Below, piece after piece: positions 24,100 to 36,179 of a DNA stretch of 64,000 nucleotides. Both the position numbers and the translations under genes were made by a program. Position 1 is the stretch's first letter, and every line of letters begins with the position of its first letter. The notes under the pieces were generated by a model that saw only the letters and a list, made by a program, of their open reading frames with translations, was not told the origin of the DNA and searched no databases. Source of the stretch: Nautilus pompilius (taxonomy: Eukaryota; Mollusca; Cephalopoda; Nautilida; Nautilidae); NCBI GenBank assembly GCA_018389105.1, contig JACATO010002186.1, positions 4,416,501 to 4,480,500 on the forward strand, written 5' to 3'.

Positions 24100-24860
24100 A
24101 CAAATAAGCTACAGTTCCACTAGTGGTGATCTTATCCATATAGTTTATCATATTTTTTCCACAAACATCTGCTCCTGCATGATGATATATGATGGGTGAG
24201 TAAAGGCAAATCACAACTCAAGATCCAAGTATAGGAAGTTCTGCAGCAGAGTTCTCACAAAAGCTAAGTATCTTGTCCTAGCAAGTGTTCCTGATGACAA
24301 TTTTGGCACCTGAATTCTCTGTCTCCAGCTACAAGGCAACAACAAAAAATCTGTGGCCTGATCAAGAAGTTACAAACTTTTGAGAAAAACTATGTTCCAT
24401 CAGACTTATGGTCAAGAAAGGTTTTGTACTTCAACAAAATGTACAAATACCAAGAAGAAACAGGTCAGGTATTCATGAAGCAAACACTAACCTCATGACT
24501 AACTTCATACAGCTAAGAGAAAACTTCCCATCTCACTTTCAGGACTTCAGCATTTTCAAAGACATCACCAATTTTGTCAAAGATCCATTTCAGTTTCCTA
24601 CAATGCCCAATTCTCATCTCATGTGAAGAAAGCGCTTCCCTTAATCAACTGCAAACTGGAACTCATAGATATGCAGGTATCTGTTGTACCAAAGACCGAA
24701 TTCAAGAATGCAAGTGTAAAAATGTTCTAGATTACTATGTGAGCTAAGTAAATTACACAAATCTCAAGTGACTATCCTTGTTTGTGTTCTTTCAGTTTGG
24801 CTTTACATACTGATGCCCAAAACAGTCTCTCACAATTTTTTTTTTGGAATTGCAGTTTCT
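24100..24860 (+). pseudogene. hAT transposase relic (SCAND3/ZBED5-like C-terminus)
   Basis: Plus-strand reading frames, with stops and a frameshift near 24623, give LQGNNKKSVA near 24330, NLMTNFIQLRENFPSHFQDF and SIFKDITNFVKDPFQFP at 24490-24604, then LINCKLELIDMQVSVVPKTE at 24642-24701. They end with a SSDYPCLCSFSLAL segment near 24765-24805. These match, in order, the C-terminal part of hAT-type transposases domesticated as SCAND3 and ZBED5 (FxRRFxDF, NPFxF, LELIDMQ, YPxLRxLAL..FGSTYLCE). The terminal GSTYLCE motif is lost. No terminal repeats were found. Confidence 0.7.
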
Positions 24861-24889
24861 CTCTCTGAGACAAGGTGCCTGAAGGTAAC

Positions 24890-25060
24890 AGGTGGTTAGT
24901 GGCTAACACATTTATCTGAATGTATAAAAATAACCCGTAGTTTGAATATCACTCATTTCTTCTGAAGTTATTAGTGTAGCATGGCGTAAAGTTCCAGTCT
25001 TTGATGGATTAGACAGAGGGTGCCCGCTGGCTGCCAACCACAATTGTAAAGCACATTTAC
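24890..25060 (+). repeat. Possible degraded tRNA-derived SINE
   Basis: CAGGTGGTTAGTGGCTAACA (24880-24899) and GTAGTTTGAATATCACTC (24939-24956) are spaced like A and B boxes of the SINE family. The body motifs are not evident, so assignment is weak. Confidence 0.3.
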
Positions 25061-25069
25061 TGTTTGGAA

Positions 25070-28000
25070 TCTATTCAATGGTCAGTAGTTTCTCTTGCTC
25101 TTTTGTAAATAGGATATTTAGTACTTAAATAAACACTTAAAATAGACACTTTTTTCTTTGAAAGAATAGGTATTCATAATGTATTTATATACATCTTTAT
25201 ATAAAGATTAGTAACCCAATGCTATCTCAGTAGATAGATGCCATAACAGCCATCAACTGCTAAGCTTTTTTAACTCTGCTTCAGGACTGCAAATGTGCTA
25301 TGTATCTGCTTTAACATGGCAAAGAATGTCAAAATTAAAATAAAAGGTAAGGCGTTCAGCAACTACTTCACACGAAAGCTTATGAAAAAAAAAACACCAC
25401 CACCTCACAATAACGTAGTTTCATCTGTCTCCAGAACTAATGACAGGGTACACTTTGGAAATTTCTCAGAACAACAAATCTAAATAGAGTAATCCAAGCT
25501 TTCTATCCTGTCAAACCAGTCTTACAACTGCCAGCTAAAAAACATTCACGGATGTCAGCGATACATAGGTGTCTGAGTATACTTACAGGCCTCTATATTG
25601 TTACTGAAATGTTCTAGTTGTGGTTAAAATGTTTAAAGCAAACTCCAATGGCAACCATTCTTTCTTTCTAAATAAAATTATACTGTATTGATTAGCTTTG
25701 TTTCTAGCTTGTACTTATCTCCATTTACCTATTTGTTTTGGGAAAGTTACCAGATGCTGACTGACAGTTTATTCAAGCCCCTTGATTGTAAAGGCAGAAA
25801 GAAAAAAAAAATTAAAAGGTCACTAGGAGGTTATGTCAAGCTGGGGGATGACAAAGGTTTTTTTTATCATTTGTGGAGTTGAATCACATGAATCACTGAT
25901 GACTGTTGGTCTTACTAAAAAGCAATTTCAAGCTTTTAGAAAGAATGGCAAAAAATATATTTTTTTTTTTTTTTACAGGTATCGGTGAGTGAAATAACTG
26001 AACTGTAATGGTAGTGAAAAAGGTGCTGATATTAATTATATCATCAATCAGATTTAAACTCTGCATATTCCGAGTGCTCCTGGAAATTTGGATCTTGGTT
26101 CCTAAATTACTGACATGGCTCTTGGGTGTTTGTTTTTTTCCTCTTTAATTTTAGGATGCACCAGCTCACCTAGAAAACAGTTCGCGCAGATTTACCCCTG
26201 TATTCAAATGTCTTGATAGGTCTAGTAATGTTTAAAGTTGTGGCTTATGTATGAACCATCCAACAGGCCCCTATGACCACATTTGCAAAAAAAAAAACAA
26301 CAAACCATTAGTCTTCTTAAAAACCTAAGCAATCAAAGCAAAGTTTAGCTGAACTTAATTAACTACCCAAGATTTCCAGCATTTTCTGCTGACTGAAGTA
26401 TGATTCATCCTAACAGGCTGTCCAGCATTTTCCCCCATTTTATAATTGAGGTGAAGCAGAAGGACAAAAAAACACCCCTGTTGGTAGCACTTTTCTTTGT
26501 TTTTTTATAGGACTAACAGAGCGGAGTATACAGCAATGACTCATCAGAGTTACCGACCATCGCCTACCTCACTACTTCATTTGTTTTTAAAATATAGCCA
26601 ACATTTCAACTAGTTTTGTTTTCTAGATAAATCAATGTCCACTAGGACAAAATAACATCTTAGATGCCATGTCAATACCCGGAAATATCTTTAATGAAGA
26701 TGAAAGAGACTTAAACATATATACCTTTGGAGAACTTGTAGTTAAAAAATTGTTACTGGGCAAATGAAACATCATCAGGTTTCTTAGCCATATTCAGCGA
26801 ATTCAGTAAATATAGGAACACCAACAGGGGCAGTAGACTACCTACCACCCCTCAGATAAAAGCTGTAACAGCCAAACCCAAACTCTACATTGCTGCTGCC
26901 ATGACAACTTTTTTTCTTCTTCCAAATAAGCAATCAATAAAAGAAGTTAATAGCTAGTAGACAAGTCACATCCATGACAACATTTGCCAGAGATCCATAA
27001 ACTACTATGCCAACTTACAGCTGACTTGAATTGTGCTATGCTTTCATTTTTATTAATAACTTCAGATATATAATGAAAGGATGCATGTTGAGTAAACAAT
27101 AATGATAGATAGACAAATAAATAAATGCTTGAATTAATGAATAAAATAAATAATATATATTTCTTCTGAGAAAAAGCTGAGTTGCAGGTATAAATTAAAA
27201 AAAAATTATTTCCTGTCTTTAGTGTTTTTCATGTTTCAACAGTGACATTTATACTTCTTTTACATGCACTTAATGTGATTTCATCTCTATTGCCCATATA
27301 CACCATATATACAACAAAGCAAACAGAATAACCTTCATTTTCTAATGTCTACCTTAACGAGGGTGGTCCCATAGTGATAAGATTCATTGACATGATAGCA
27401 GTACCACAGCATTCCTTAAAGCAAGGAGATGAGGTGGTGTAGGCCAGCAGCAGGCATAGTGGTTTTATCATAATATATGACTGAATTCCAGAAGTCTCCC
27501 CTTTTTTCTTTGCAAAAACGAGATATGAAAAAAGAAGTTGACATAATAAAAGCTACTTCTTCTTAAGGCTATACCTAGAACGGTAAATGAGTGTCAAATA
27601 CATTCCTGCTCAGTTGCAAAAGGGTGTGCAGATTAATCAGTACAACATGACAATCACAATGGGTAGTTCACAATAACACAGCCAAAAAACTCCAAAGACA
27701 ATCTCGATGCTGACTGGTTAAATTTACCCTCTTCTGACCACATGCTCTAAATTATAAAACCTTTTGTAAATTCTTTCAACGCATCCTTAGTTACCCAGCA
27801 GCTGAGTAAGAAGTCATTAGCATGAAATATACTACTGTGTAGCAACTTTGAGTACAAGACAGAATAATGAGTACAGCTTAGTGTAAGCATTTGAGAACAA
27901 AAAAATACGACGTATCAAGCAAGATTTAAATGTACTTGAAAGTAAAAATGAAGAGTTTTCAAAAAATAAATCCAAATCAATCAATATTGTTATTTAAACG

Positions 28001-28260
28001 AATATCGAGTTACATATAATTTATAGTACTGCGGCTTAATTTCACCTAAAGGCCACCATAAAAAGTCAGAATGAAAAAAGAAAGAAAAGTGGCTAATTTG
28101 AGTACAGCAAAAGAGACTTAACTCTTCCATGGTAGAACCTTAGCATAACACAACATACAGTTCACAGTTACAAAACAGTGTTAATTTAAACAAAGCAATT
28201 ATAGATAGAACATGATATTTCAGCAAAAGAAAACAAGGTTTGTTGTTATTGCAAAAAAAT
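25070..28260. other. Intronic AT-rich sequence, nothing recognised
   Basis: Poly-T at 25959-25974 and many A runs. No domain-bearing open frame on either strand. Confidence 0.6.
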
Positions 28261-28265
28261 GTTTT

Positions 28266-28430
28266 TTAAACATAGGCAAGGTATTCAATGACATCATCCA
28301 AAGTTCTGGGATTAATGTCATTATGACCTAACACCACAGGCATTTAATGGTGTAATTAGTTAGTTAACCAAGCAAGTTTTTCTTCAATGCTTTCCACATC
28401 AAGGTTTCTCAGGGATGCAACTGGGTTTTT
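28266..28430 (-). pseudogene. Unrecognised exon-like coding fragment
   Basis: On the CYRI strand, acceptor-like AATTGTTTACAG ends at 28431 and is followed by KNPVASLRNLDVESIEEKLA then WLTN and a stop. After three codons and a second stop, the same frame continues MPVVLGHNDINPRTLDDVIE then YLAYV and a final stop. The composition (balanced, acidic, amphipathic) is unlike surrounding noise and the frame is kept on both sides of the stops, suggesting a decayed coding piece. No donor was found. I do not recognise the family. It may be a transposon-encoded fragment, a retrocopy or chance. Confidence 0.35.
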
Positions 28431-28679
28431 CTGTAAACAATTAATTGAAACACCAACATTCCCTAATCACTTTTAGGATATATTTTAAAGCAAGCTTTTT
28501 TGGTATTTGTCTAAATCCATTAGCATTTTATTTTTTTTTTCTTGTCTAAACAAAATATGTGAAACCTTTGTCTACTCTTACGTTGTGAGCTAAGACTGAA
28601 CCAATTTAAAAATGTACCATTGATTTTAGAGTTGTGTAGAACTTGAATAACTCACCTAAACCATTTGAATTATTCATCA

Positions 28680-29560
28680 CATTAAATTTTGTCTGTTTCT
28701 GCAGGTAAACTGCGCATTTTGTTGATAATGACTGTAGTCAATACCAGGTGCATCCTCCACGAGATGCAGAGTGCCAACCTAATGAGTTGGTAAGTCTTCT
28801 GTAGAAGACATGTGGTTTCAGCACCCAATGATAATGGAGAGGTGCTGAAGAGTGTGGATAGGACTTTGGATGAACTCAACACCCCAACTCATCCCATGCA
28901 TACTCTATTAGTGCCATATTTGAAGTGCTGCCCATGGCATCACAGAAATTTGCTGTTCTTGAACAAATTGCTGATAAAATCTTCATAGCATGAGGGCAAG
29001 CAAAGTCCCACAGCAGAAAATTTAAGTTTGCCCGAAAAAAGGCACAACTTAATTTTGAAGAATATCTTTTGTGCAAGTAACCACATTCACGCCAACTCAG
29101 CTTTTCCTTGTCCATAACACCACATTTCTGCTACTCCAACAATTCCTCTCGTTTACACAGCAGTCTGCTGGATGTTCACCCCTGTGACACCATGTACCAC
29201 AACCTTCCTTTTTTGCATCAGCATGTGGCACTGAATCAGCTCTTGTCTGTGAACTGGACATTTCTCCGTGTTTTTGTGAGACTAGTATATGCTGCTGTGC
29301 CCAATGAAGCCACAAACAAGGCACAGTGTCTTAGTGAAAGAATCATAAAAACAGTAACACATGGTATCCAGGTGCAGTGGGCTGTGTCTGCCATTGTAAC
29401 TGAGCAGTCCTGCACAAGTTGTTACCCTTTGGTTTTCTAGCACATGACAGCATTTGCAAGTCACCCCTGTCTGAACATGTGTGGCAGATGAACAATGGTG
29501 ATATGGCAACAGGTTCAGTGCTTTGCAACTTTTCTTCTCTCAAGGTTGATTAGTCTAAAC
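28680..29560 (-). pseudogene. Tc1/mariner transposase relic, minus strand
   Basis: Reading leftwards, ALIEYAWDELG (28910-28878; usually NPIEHAWDELGRRV) is followed by a C-terminal block ending HSASRGGCTWY near 28753 (usually ...RGGHTRY), the classic end of Tc1-like transposases. Upstream, LLWDFACPHAMKI corresponds to the DNARPHTA block with both diagnostic residues partly lost. Overlapping frames to about 29540 hold the N-terminal half but are too decayed to read with confidence. Multiple stops and frameshifts; the catalytic Asp of the second motif is retained but its context is broken. Confidence 0.65.
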
Positions 29561-29569
29561 ATTTCTTTT

Positions 29570-30915
29570 CTCAAAACTACTTGGTGAACACACTCAGCTC
29601 AATTGAAAATATTGATCACCATCTTCTTAAGTGTAAATTTTCAAGAAGCAGGTGCAAAGATCGCAAAAAAAAAAAAAAGACAAATCAACACAAGCATTGT
29701 ACGCATGGATTAATTGATTTTTTTCTTCAGACAAGCCATAAATCATAGTACTAATCATGCCATGTATAAGTTTTACTGAGCAGGGCCACCATTTATGCCT
29801 ATGATACATTTAAAATCAGTTTAGTTTATATCCAATGACCTGCATGTACTTGTGACTTTTTAATTTACAAATTTCTGAGTTCTCCTTGGTTTGCTCCATT
29901 ACATATCAATCAAAGAATTTTCAATTAGTAATAAACTGCACTGATTTGTACAATCTGGAGGATCCTAGTTACAATGCAAAAATTAGTTAGTAATGAATAA
30001 GTCATTTCCATTTATTAAAACAACAAGAATTGAGAGCACGAACTTTAAATTAAAATTAAGCAAAGATTGTAAAATTTGCAATCAGAAAATTGCCACTTAC
30101 TTGCTTGTAGACTGAACCTGAATAATCAACAGTTAATGAAGTGAGGATTTAGATATGAGGAAAAAAAATAAACAAACAAACAACTGCTATGATTAATATG
30201 CCAAACATCATTTTTCTATACAAAGAAGTCAATTGTAGGGAAGTGAATTAAACTTCTAGCTAGCCAAGCTGTAACAGTGAGGCATGAGTCACATGTACAG
30301 CATGCAAACAAACTATTCTACCAGAATAACAACAACAACAACAATAAAAACTACTACTGTGGGTAATTACTGTTTCTAGACTGTTAAAGAACCAAAGCAA
30401 AAATATATGCAGTTTAGAAATAAACACATTTAAAGAGCAGGAAAATAATATTTTTTACAGAAGGGCTTGCAAACAAATTCATGTTTTGTAGTATATTTAC
30501 TAATACTTATAACATGCTAGCTTTCTTTTTACTTATGAGATTGTGATTGAAATATATTGTTAATTTATGTATCATCATTCAGTGTCACCAAAACTACCTG
30601 TGAGATTGATACCAAAAATAAAAAAATTTTCTTAATAATTGCAAAGACTAAAAATCACCTGATTTAAAATATATGTGGTTTATGTAAAATAATTCTGACC
30701 AAGTTTTCAAAGCAATGATATACATTTTGTCTTTTATTAGCAACTCTGTCCAAAATTTCCATGGTCACTCTGCACGCTGTTAGAAACTGGAAAGAAGCAG
30801 ATGCTGGAGATATTTAATAGAGGTTTTTTCAGATACAAGATGGACAAAGTAACAGCTCATCTACACCACCTATGGGGAGATAAGTCACCTGGTGCTTGTA
30901 ATTACAGTGAGAGCT
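29570..30915. other. Intronic sequence, nothing recognised
   Basis: AT-rich with poly-A at 29664-29678 and a (CAA)n microsatellite at about 30328-30345. Immediately left of CYRI exon 2. Confidence 0.6.
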
Positions 30916-30918
30916 TAC

Positions 30919-31040
30919 CAGCCTAATTTCTTCTGGCGCACCTCTGTAGTTCTTAATCTCCGACAAGATTTTGTCCATGTCACCCAGCACAATGCTCACC
31001 CTCTCCCAGACTGCTTTCTCACTTTCTGTGGGCACTGCAT
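30919..31040 (-). CDS. CYRI: CYRI (FAM49) coding exon 2
   Basis: 122-nt exon bounded by acceptor CTGTTTCAG and donor GTAAGC. The split codon from the previous exon completes to Asn, giving the family signature NAVPTESEKAVWERV followed by SIVLGDMDKILSEI and NYRGAPEEIRL. These match the N-terminal alpha-helical segment of CYRI proteins (human CYRIB has AQPTESEKEIYNQV and SYRGAGHEIRE at the same places). The exon ends in phase 0. The reading frame stays open beyond the donor, so that extension is intron read-through and not coding. Downstream on the minus strand comes an 18.3-kb intron. No lesion is seen. The substitutions relative to vertebrates are those expected of an invertebrate orthologue (inference). 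Confidence 0.95.
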
Positions 31041-31044
31041 CTGA

Positions 31045-32250
31045 AACAGGTGCAATTAGAAACTTGACACACAAGATATCTCTTCAAACTAAAGAAAAGA
31101 TGTGAGATCTACATTATGGTGGTGAGTTAGCTTTGTTGCTATTTTTTTTTTTTTTTTTACCATGTCTGATGACCTTCTGCACCACCCAGTTCCCAGTGAA
31201 TGGATTCCCTTGAATACTTCAGCATTTACTGCAATTTTTCAAAAGTCAATTTCAGTATCTGATGATATAACTCGTTTAGACATGGTGATTATGGTCAGTC
31301 ATACCATATCTTGATCAAATAAAGGCAGGAAAGTATTTTAAAGATTATTTAACTCGTGAAATTCAAATGTCCATCAATAGTAAAGCATCTGTTGGAACAC
31401 TGGGTCAAAAGTCTTACCGACCTTTCTCTAGACCCATATCCATTTAGATATGAATTCACGAAAACTGGACTCATGTGTAAAGATGAGAATCCAATGGTGA
31501 CAGATGCAAGCTGCCTGGTACAAAATATGTATCAAAGGGCATCTTGCATACTGATGGTACAAAGTATGTCCAAGTCTGTGCAAAACTGCTGCACGGTGCA
31601 CTGACTATATTAATGTTATAGTAGCTGAAAGAAGTTGGCAATTACTGTAAATGTCAGATAGCAGCCCATGCAACAATATTGGCATGATGTCAATGCGCCC
31701 CCTTCCTCTTTGATCAGGTTAATTATTTGATGCATAACACATATAGATAAACAGCTAAAGATCATCAACACAACAGCTTATGAAACAAGGTCCAGTATGG
31801 CTACCTCCAAAGCCCAGTTCATAGTAGTCATGATGGTTGGATATGCAAACCACAGATAGTCTAAACACTCCGACAAAAAAAAAATAACATTATTAAGGTA
31901 GGAATCTATGTAAATGGTTGGCTAATGAAAATCAGCAAGATGGTAAAAAATAGAAGATTGATAAAGCATGGATGCTGTATCTTTAACTAAGAGATTTTTT
32001 AAAGAAAGTTTTAAAGTATGCAAGCCAAACTACAGATGTAATGCAAGTTCCAAGAAATCAAGACCCTAATGAACAATAAAATAGATGTTAACAGATGGCA
32101 CATGTATTGCAAGCCAGTGCTATATAAACCAAGCACTCTGCATTAGAGTCATCAGTCATTACACAAAAGCTGCTAACTCTGCCATAAACACACTGCAGGT
32201 GTTAAGTGCAGCCTAAAGACCAAATGCACTGAGCAAGTTGGGCATGTGTG
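31045..32250. other. CYRI intron 2, left part, nothing recognised
   Basis: Poly-T at 31143-31160. Between 31350 and 31610 an 82-codon plus-strand frame has balanced composition but no motif; it may be a further, unreadable part of a transposon. Confidence 0.5.
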
Positions 32251-32254
32251 AGTA

Positions 32255-32830
32255 GACAGAACAAGCAATTTTATGAGGGGCATGAATTCAATGAAGATGA
32301 TGAATGTAGCAGACAGCCAGCAACAAGCTGCAATGTTGTGGAAAATTTGAGAATGCATCACACGACTGCACATTTTGTTCCCAAGATATTGTTACCCAAG
32401 CAGCAGCAGTAACAATTCACATGCAGAGAACTGAAAAGGACTCCAAATAATGCCTCAACCATTTTGGACCACATGATCACAGAAGTTAAAACATGGGTGT
32501 ATCTGTACACCACAAAATAACGAGTCTATGCTGGTAGTGTTCACCATGAGTCCCCCCCTTCCCCAGGGTTATGCAGTCAGTGCCCCCCTCTTTTCATGGG
32601 GTTATGTTACTCCTACATCTTCTGTACTCACTGGAACTTGCACCTTGTGATTTTATGTTGTTTCCCAGTATAAAGTGCCTTCTAAAAGGTCACTGTTTCT
32701 CCCCACTTAATTGCAGCCATCATGTTGAAAGAGGTTGTCAAGAATGGCTTACCACTAGAGTTTCAAACTCTTTACAAAGTAAATTATAAGGGATCATACT
32801 GAAAACTAACTTCTGGACAAGTACAAGACA
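32255..32830 (+). pseudogene. mariner (SETMAR-type) transposase relic
   Basis: Plus-strand fragments appear in the correct order: FYEGHEFNEDDECSRQPATS (usually RF..G..SIEDDERSGRPST), TAHFVPKILLPKQQQ (usually ISAKFVPKNLT.EQ), ILDHMITEVKTWVYLY (usually FLDRIITGDETWVYHY, where GDE has become EVK so the first catalytic Asp is lost), VHHE and LLYSLELAPCDFMLFPSIKC (usually HPPYSPDLAPCDFHLFPKLK), ending VERGCQEWLTTRVSN. Inactive. It sits in the 1.85-kb intron 2 of CYRI, oriented against the gene, ending just left of the start-codon exon. Confidence 0.85.
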
Positions 32831-32888
32831 GCCAATCCTTGAACTTCTTAGGTCTACTTTTTCCATATCAATAAATAAAAACACTTAC

Positions 32889-32997
32889 TTTCAAAATCCA
32901 CAAATATGTCATAATTCTTCAATGGTGAATCATCTTTGGTGAGGACCCTTAACAAGTTTCCCATCACCCTTTTACAAACTCTGGGTATTTACTACAC
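32889..32997 (-). CDS. CYRI: CYRI (FAM49) coding exon 1 with start codon
   Basis: The coding start of a CYRI/FAM49 protein, a myristoylated Rac1-binding protein that restrains the WAVE complex and so limits lamellipodia and uptake at the plasma membrane (family knowledge). A pyrimidine-rich acceptor ending TTATTTCAG precedes position 32997. 33 nt of 5' UTR follow, carrying in-frame TAG and TAA stops that fix the start. The ATG is at 32964 with G at -3 and G at +4. The exon encodes 25 residues beginning MGNLLRVLTKDD and ending YDIFVDFE plus one base, then donor GTAAGT. Gly2 in an MGNLL context is the known N-myristoylation site of the family, and the FLDFEN-like ending matches CYRI orthologues. 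Phase 1 continues exactly into the exon at 31040. It lies between a 25.9-kb first intron and a 1.85-kb second intron. Identification is very secure. Confidence 0.95.
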
Positions 32998-33056
32998 CTG
33001 AAATAAAAAAATAGTTTGCTTCATTTGATGGATTGTTATTTTTATATATATATATA

Positions 33057-33643
33057 CAGTTGTCCCCCCCGGTATTCGCGGGGTTATGTCCCTAGAGCAC
33101 CCGCGAAGAGTGAAAAACCGCGAATATTGGACGTGGTCCATAAAAATGCCTATAAACGTCAAAATATAATAGAAAAAATACAAGTAAATATATAATAATA
33201 ATTTAATAAAAAATACAACACTCAGAGAAACACTTGAGATAGCTACACGCGATAAACTGGGATGATGCTGGGCTGCATCTGCCTGAGACAGCGCCTCGTG
33301 GGCAGCAGCCAATCAGCAGCGAGGAGAAACGAATAAAGCTCTCGGATTGGCTACTTTCAAACCTCCAGCCAATAGCGTTTATTTTATATTCATATTTTGC
33401 TGAATTTACGTTAGTATTTATATTACAAAATTAGTAAATTATATTGTTGTTAATAATTTAGCGTTAAAAAGCGTGAAAAAATATATATTACCACGAAAAA
33501 AGCCATAAAAAATCGCAGAAGATATTTGCGATTCCGCGAATATGCGGGGGTTTCCACGAACAATTATTAGTTAGGTTCTAAGGAAAATTCCGCGAATAAC
33601 CGGAGCCACAAATGCTGAACCATGATTACGCGGGGGTCGACTG
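33057..33643. mobile_element. 587-bp Tigger/pogo-type MITE
   Basis: Starts CAGTTGTCCCCCCCGGTATT and ends with the reverse complement of CAGTCGACCCCCGCGTAATC. Both ends are flanked by TA, the pogo-superfamily target duplication. CGCGAAT-type motifs recur at each end (for example near 33074, 33120, 33533 and 33591). No transposase is encoded. The GC-rich ends stand out against the AT-rich intron. The left end is 58 bp from the CYRI splice acceptor at 32998. Confidence 0.85.
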
Positions 33644-33649
33644 TATATA

Positions 33650-36170
33650 TATATATTTTTTAAAGTTTTGTCATTAGTGGAAGTTGGTAGAACAGAATTG
33701 TTAATCAATAAAACAATATCATTGTGAATAAAACAAAAACTTGACTATCAATATAAGTATATAATTAGTTGGTTTCAGAACTATGTAGGAAAGAAAATAA
33801 TAACCTATATATACACATACACATGCATTTTTTTTATTTTCAGGAGGTAAACAATAATCGCACATTGACAAGAAAACACGAATTCTTGATTTCCTTAGAA
33901 AATGGTTTGCCATCCATTTTTCGCTGTTTTTTCCTGTTTGTCAGTGCAGTCAGATCATAAGTCCAATGTAACCAGATTTCTAAAAGTTTTGGATATCATA
34001 TTTTTTATGATGTGAAATGTTTTTTGTGGAAGACAACTGATATTTTGCAAAAAAATTAACTAGTCAATTTAAAAACTTTAAATCCTAAAATGCAGTATTT
34101 TTTACAAATTACTTTTTTCTTGATTTCTTTCTGTGGAAAGGTAGAATCCTAAGAATAAACCTTTGTAGCTGCCTTTAAAATATAATATTTAACGGTGATA
34201 TGCAAAAGTAATGTGCTGAAATCGAATCATTTTCACATATTTAAGACTAAACCAGACCTTGACATATTTTCCTACACCGAACAGCACTAAATAAAGTAGT
34301 AATAATAATAATAATAATATTGTCAGCAGACATAAATGCAAAAAAAAAAGTAAAATTAACAAGTCATCGTATGGTTATTGATATTCATGCTTTATTTCAG
34401 GATCATGATTTTCAAATGATAATGGAAGAAAAAGGTTGCTCGCCTGCTGCCATTTAGCTATAAAGTACTGCTAAATTTCTACCTGATCAATACCGTCTCA
34501 GTGGTCATCAGACTTTCAAGATGGTTGGGGCTTTTGTTTTGAAGAGAACATGCTTCTCTTCAAAACTGATTTTATATCTTCCTTTTCTTTTCGTCACCAG
34601 CAGTGTTACCTTGCCTTATTATCAAGAACACTAATTGCAACATTTCTCAACACCTGGATTCTTTAAAATCGGGTATGCACTAAAGCTCCTCTTTGAAAGG
34701 TTAACAGCAAGAGTTAAAACCTTTTCTTCTTTCATAGCTGTCTATCTAACAGTGAAGTGTCATATTCCAAAGAGAACACAGCTTACAGCAAGTATTTTCA
34801 AAAATGTACCTTAGCCTTTAAAATGTCTGCATGCATTTGAACCATGGATACTCCGAATGAAACCAAATTTGGCAACGTTAATTCTTCACCTGCGCCCACT
34901 ATTATTGCTGCTGACTTTAACTGACAAGTTACTGTTGTGAATAAATGTGTTTGTTAAAGCTAGTCCTTAAGTTAAAACATTCCATAATAATCTTTTCTAT
35001 TTAAAAATAAATAAATAATTATAATGGATATTTCCTACTTCACAGTTAAGAGACTAAAACATAAATGTGTGTCTGATGTGGTTAGCTATGTTAATGACAT
35101 CCCTGGAATCTCCATTTCATACACTATACTAAGTGTCTGCAGTAGTTTTCCCCATTCTGTAAAACTGTGGAAGAAATAACATGCTACTTTTTGAAAAATA
35201 AGCTACATACTACATAGAATGTAGGCAAAGAGGAGGTACAGTTGCAGTCTCCTTAATTTTCATGTAAAGTGTACAACTTTTGGCTTGGACCAACAACTTT
35301 AGTTATATCTTGCAAGCTTCATATCATTTGAACCCGTAATTCTACATAAGACTCATAGGAACTGCTTATGCCCCCCCCCCCAAAATACAAACCAACCTGT
35401 GTCTGATTTATACTGCAGAAATTTTAGCTAAAGGTCATGTACAATTGGTTCAGGTTCAGGGAATAGTAATTGAAATAAACTAAGGAAATTTGATCATATC
35501 AGGAAGAAATATCCAGAACAACCTTTTTAATAGCAACCAACAGTTGCCTGAGCACTGCAGATACTGTGTGTGTGTTTGTGTGTGTGGCTAGTTTCGTACA
35601 AAATGTTAAGCAATAATTCTTAAAAGCAAAGAAATGTAAAATAAAATAAATAATTGTTTTGTTTTATATTTATCAGAATACATCCCGGTTCATATTAAAA
35701 GATAAGTGTAATGATAATCTGCACAAAAAGCAATCCTTATTGATTAATTATTTAATGAATTGATGGATAATTCTACCATGTCAACAGAGGGTTGAATTCC
35801 GATGGCGTGCCAGCATTTTTGCAATGAAAGAAAAACTACCAACAGCGTTTGTCTAACAGAAAAGAAAAAGTGTTATTGCAATGCACTGCCATTTGAGGCT
35901 TCTGCCAAAAAACAAGCCAAGTAAATCCAATGCATGCTCTTTCGTACAAACTTCAATTTTATTATTATAATTTTTAAGTGGATAAACAATTGTAATGTCT
36001 ATGCATGAAGTAATTCAGCATTGATCCAGTAAATCACCAGATTCCAGGAGGTGGGGAGGACGACTTCCGGATTCCACCTTCACAATACTTTGCACTTGCT
36101 AGATATTTAGTTTTTGTAGTTTACCATGATAACTTTTACTTTCAAATATCACAATAGCATATGGAAATTT
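33650..36170. other. CYRI intron 1, nothing recognised
   Basis: AT-rich, with (TAA)n at about 34300-34318, a C10 run at 35372-35381 and a (TG)n tract near 35565-35586. No domain-bearing frame. Confidence 0.6.
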
Positions 36171-36179
36171 GTGTATATA

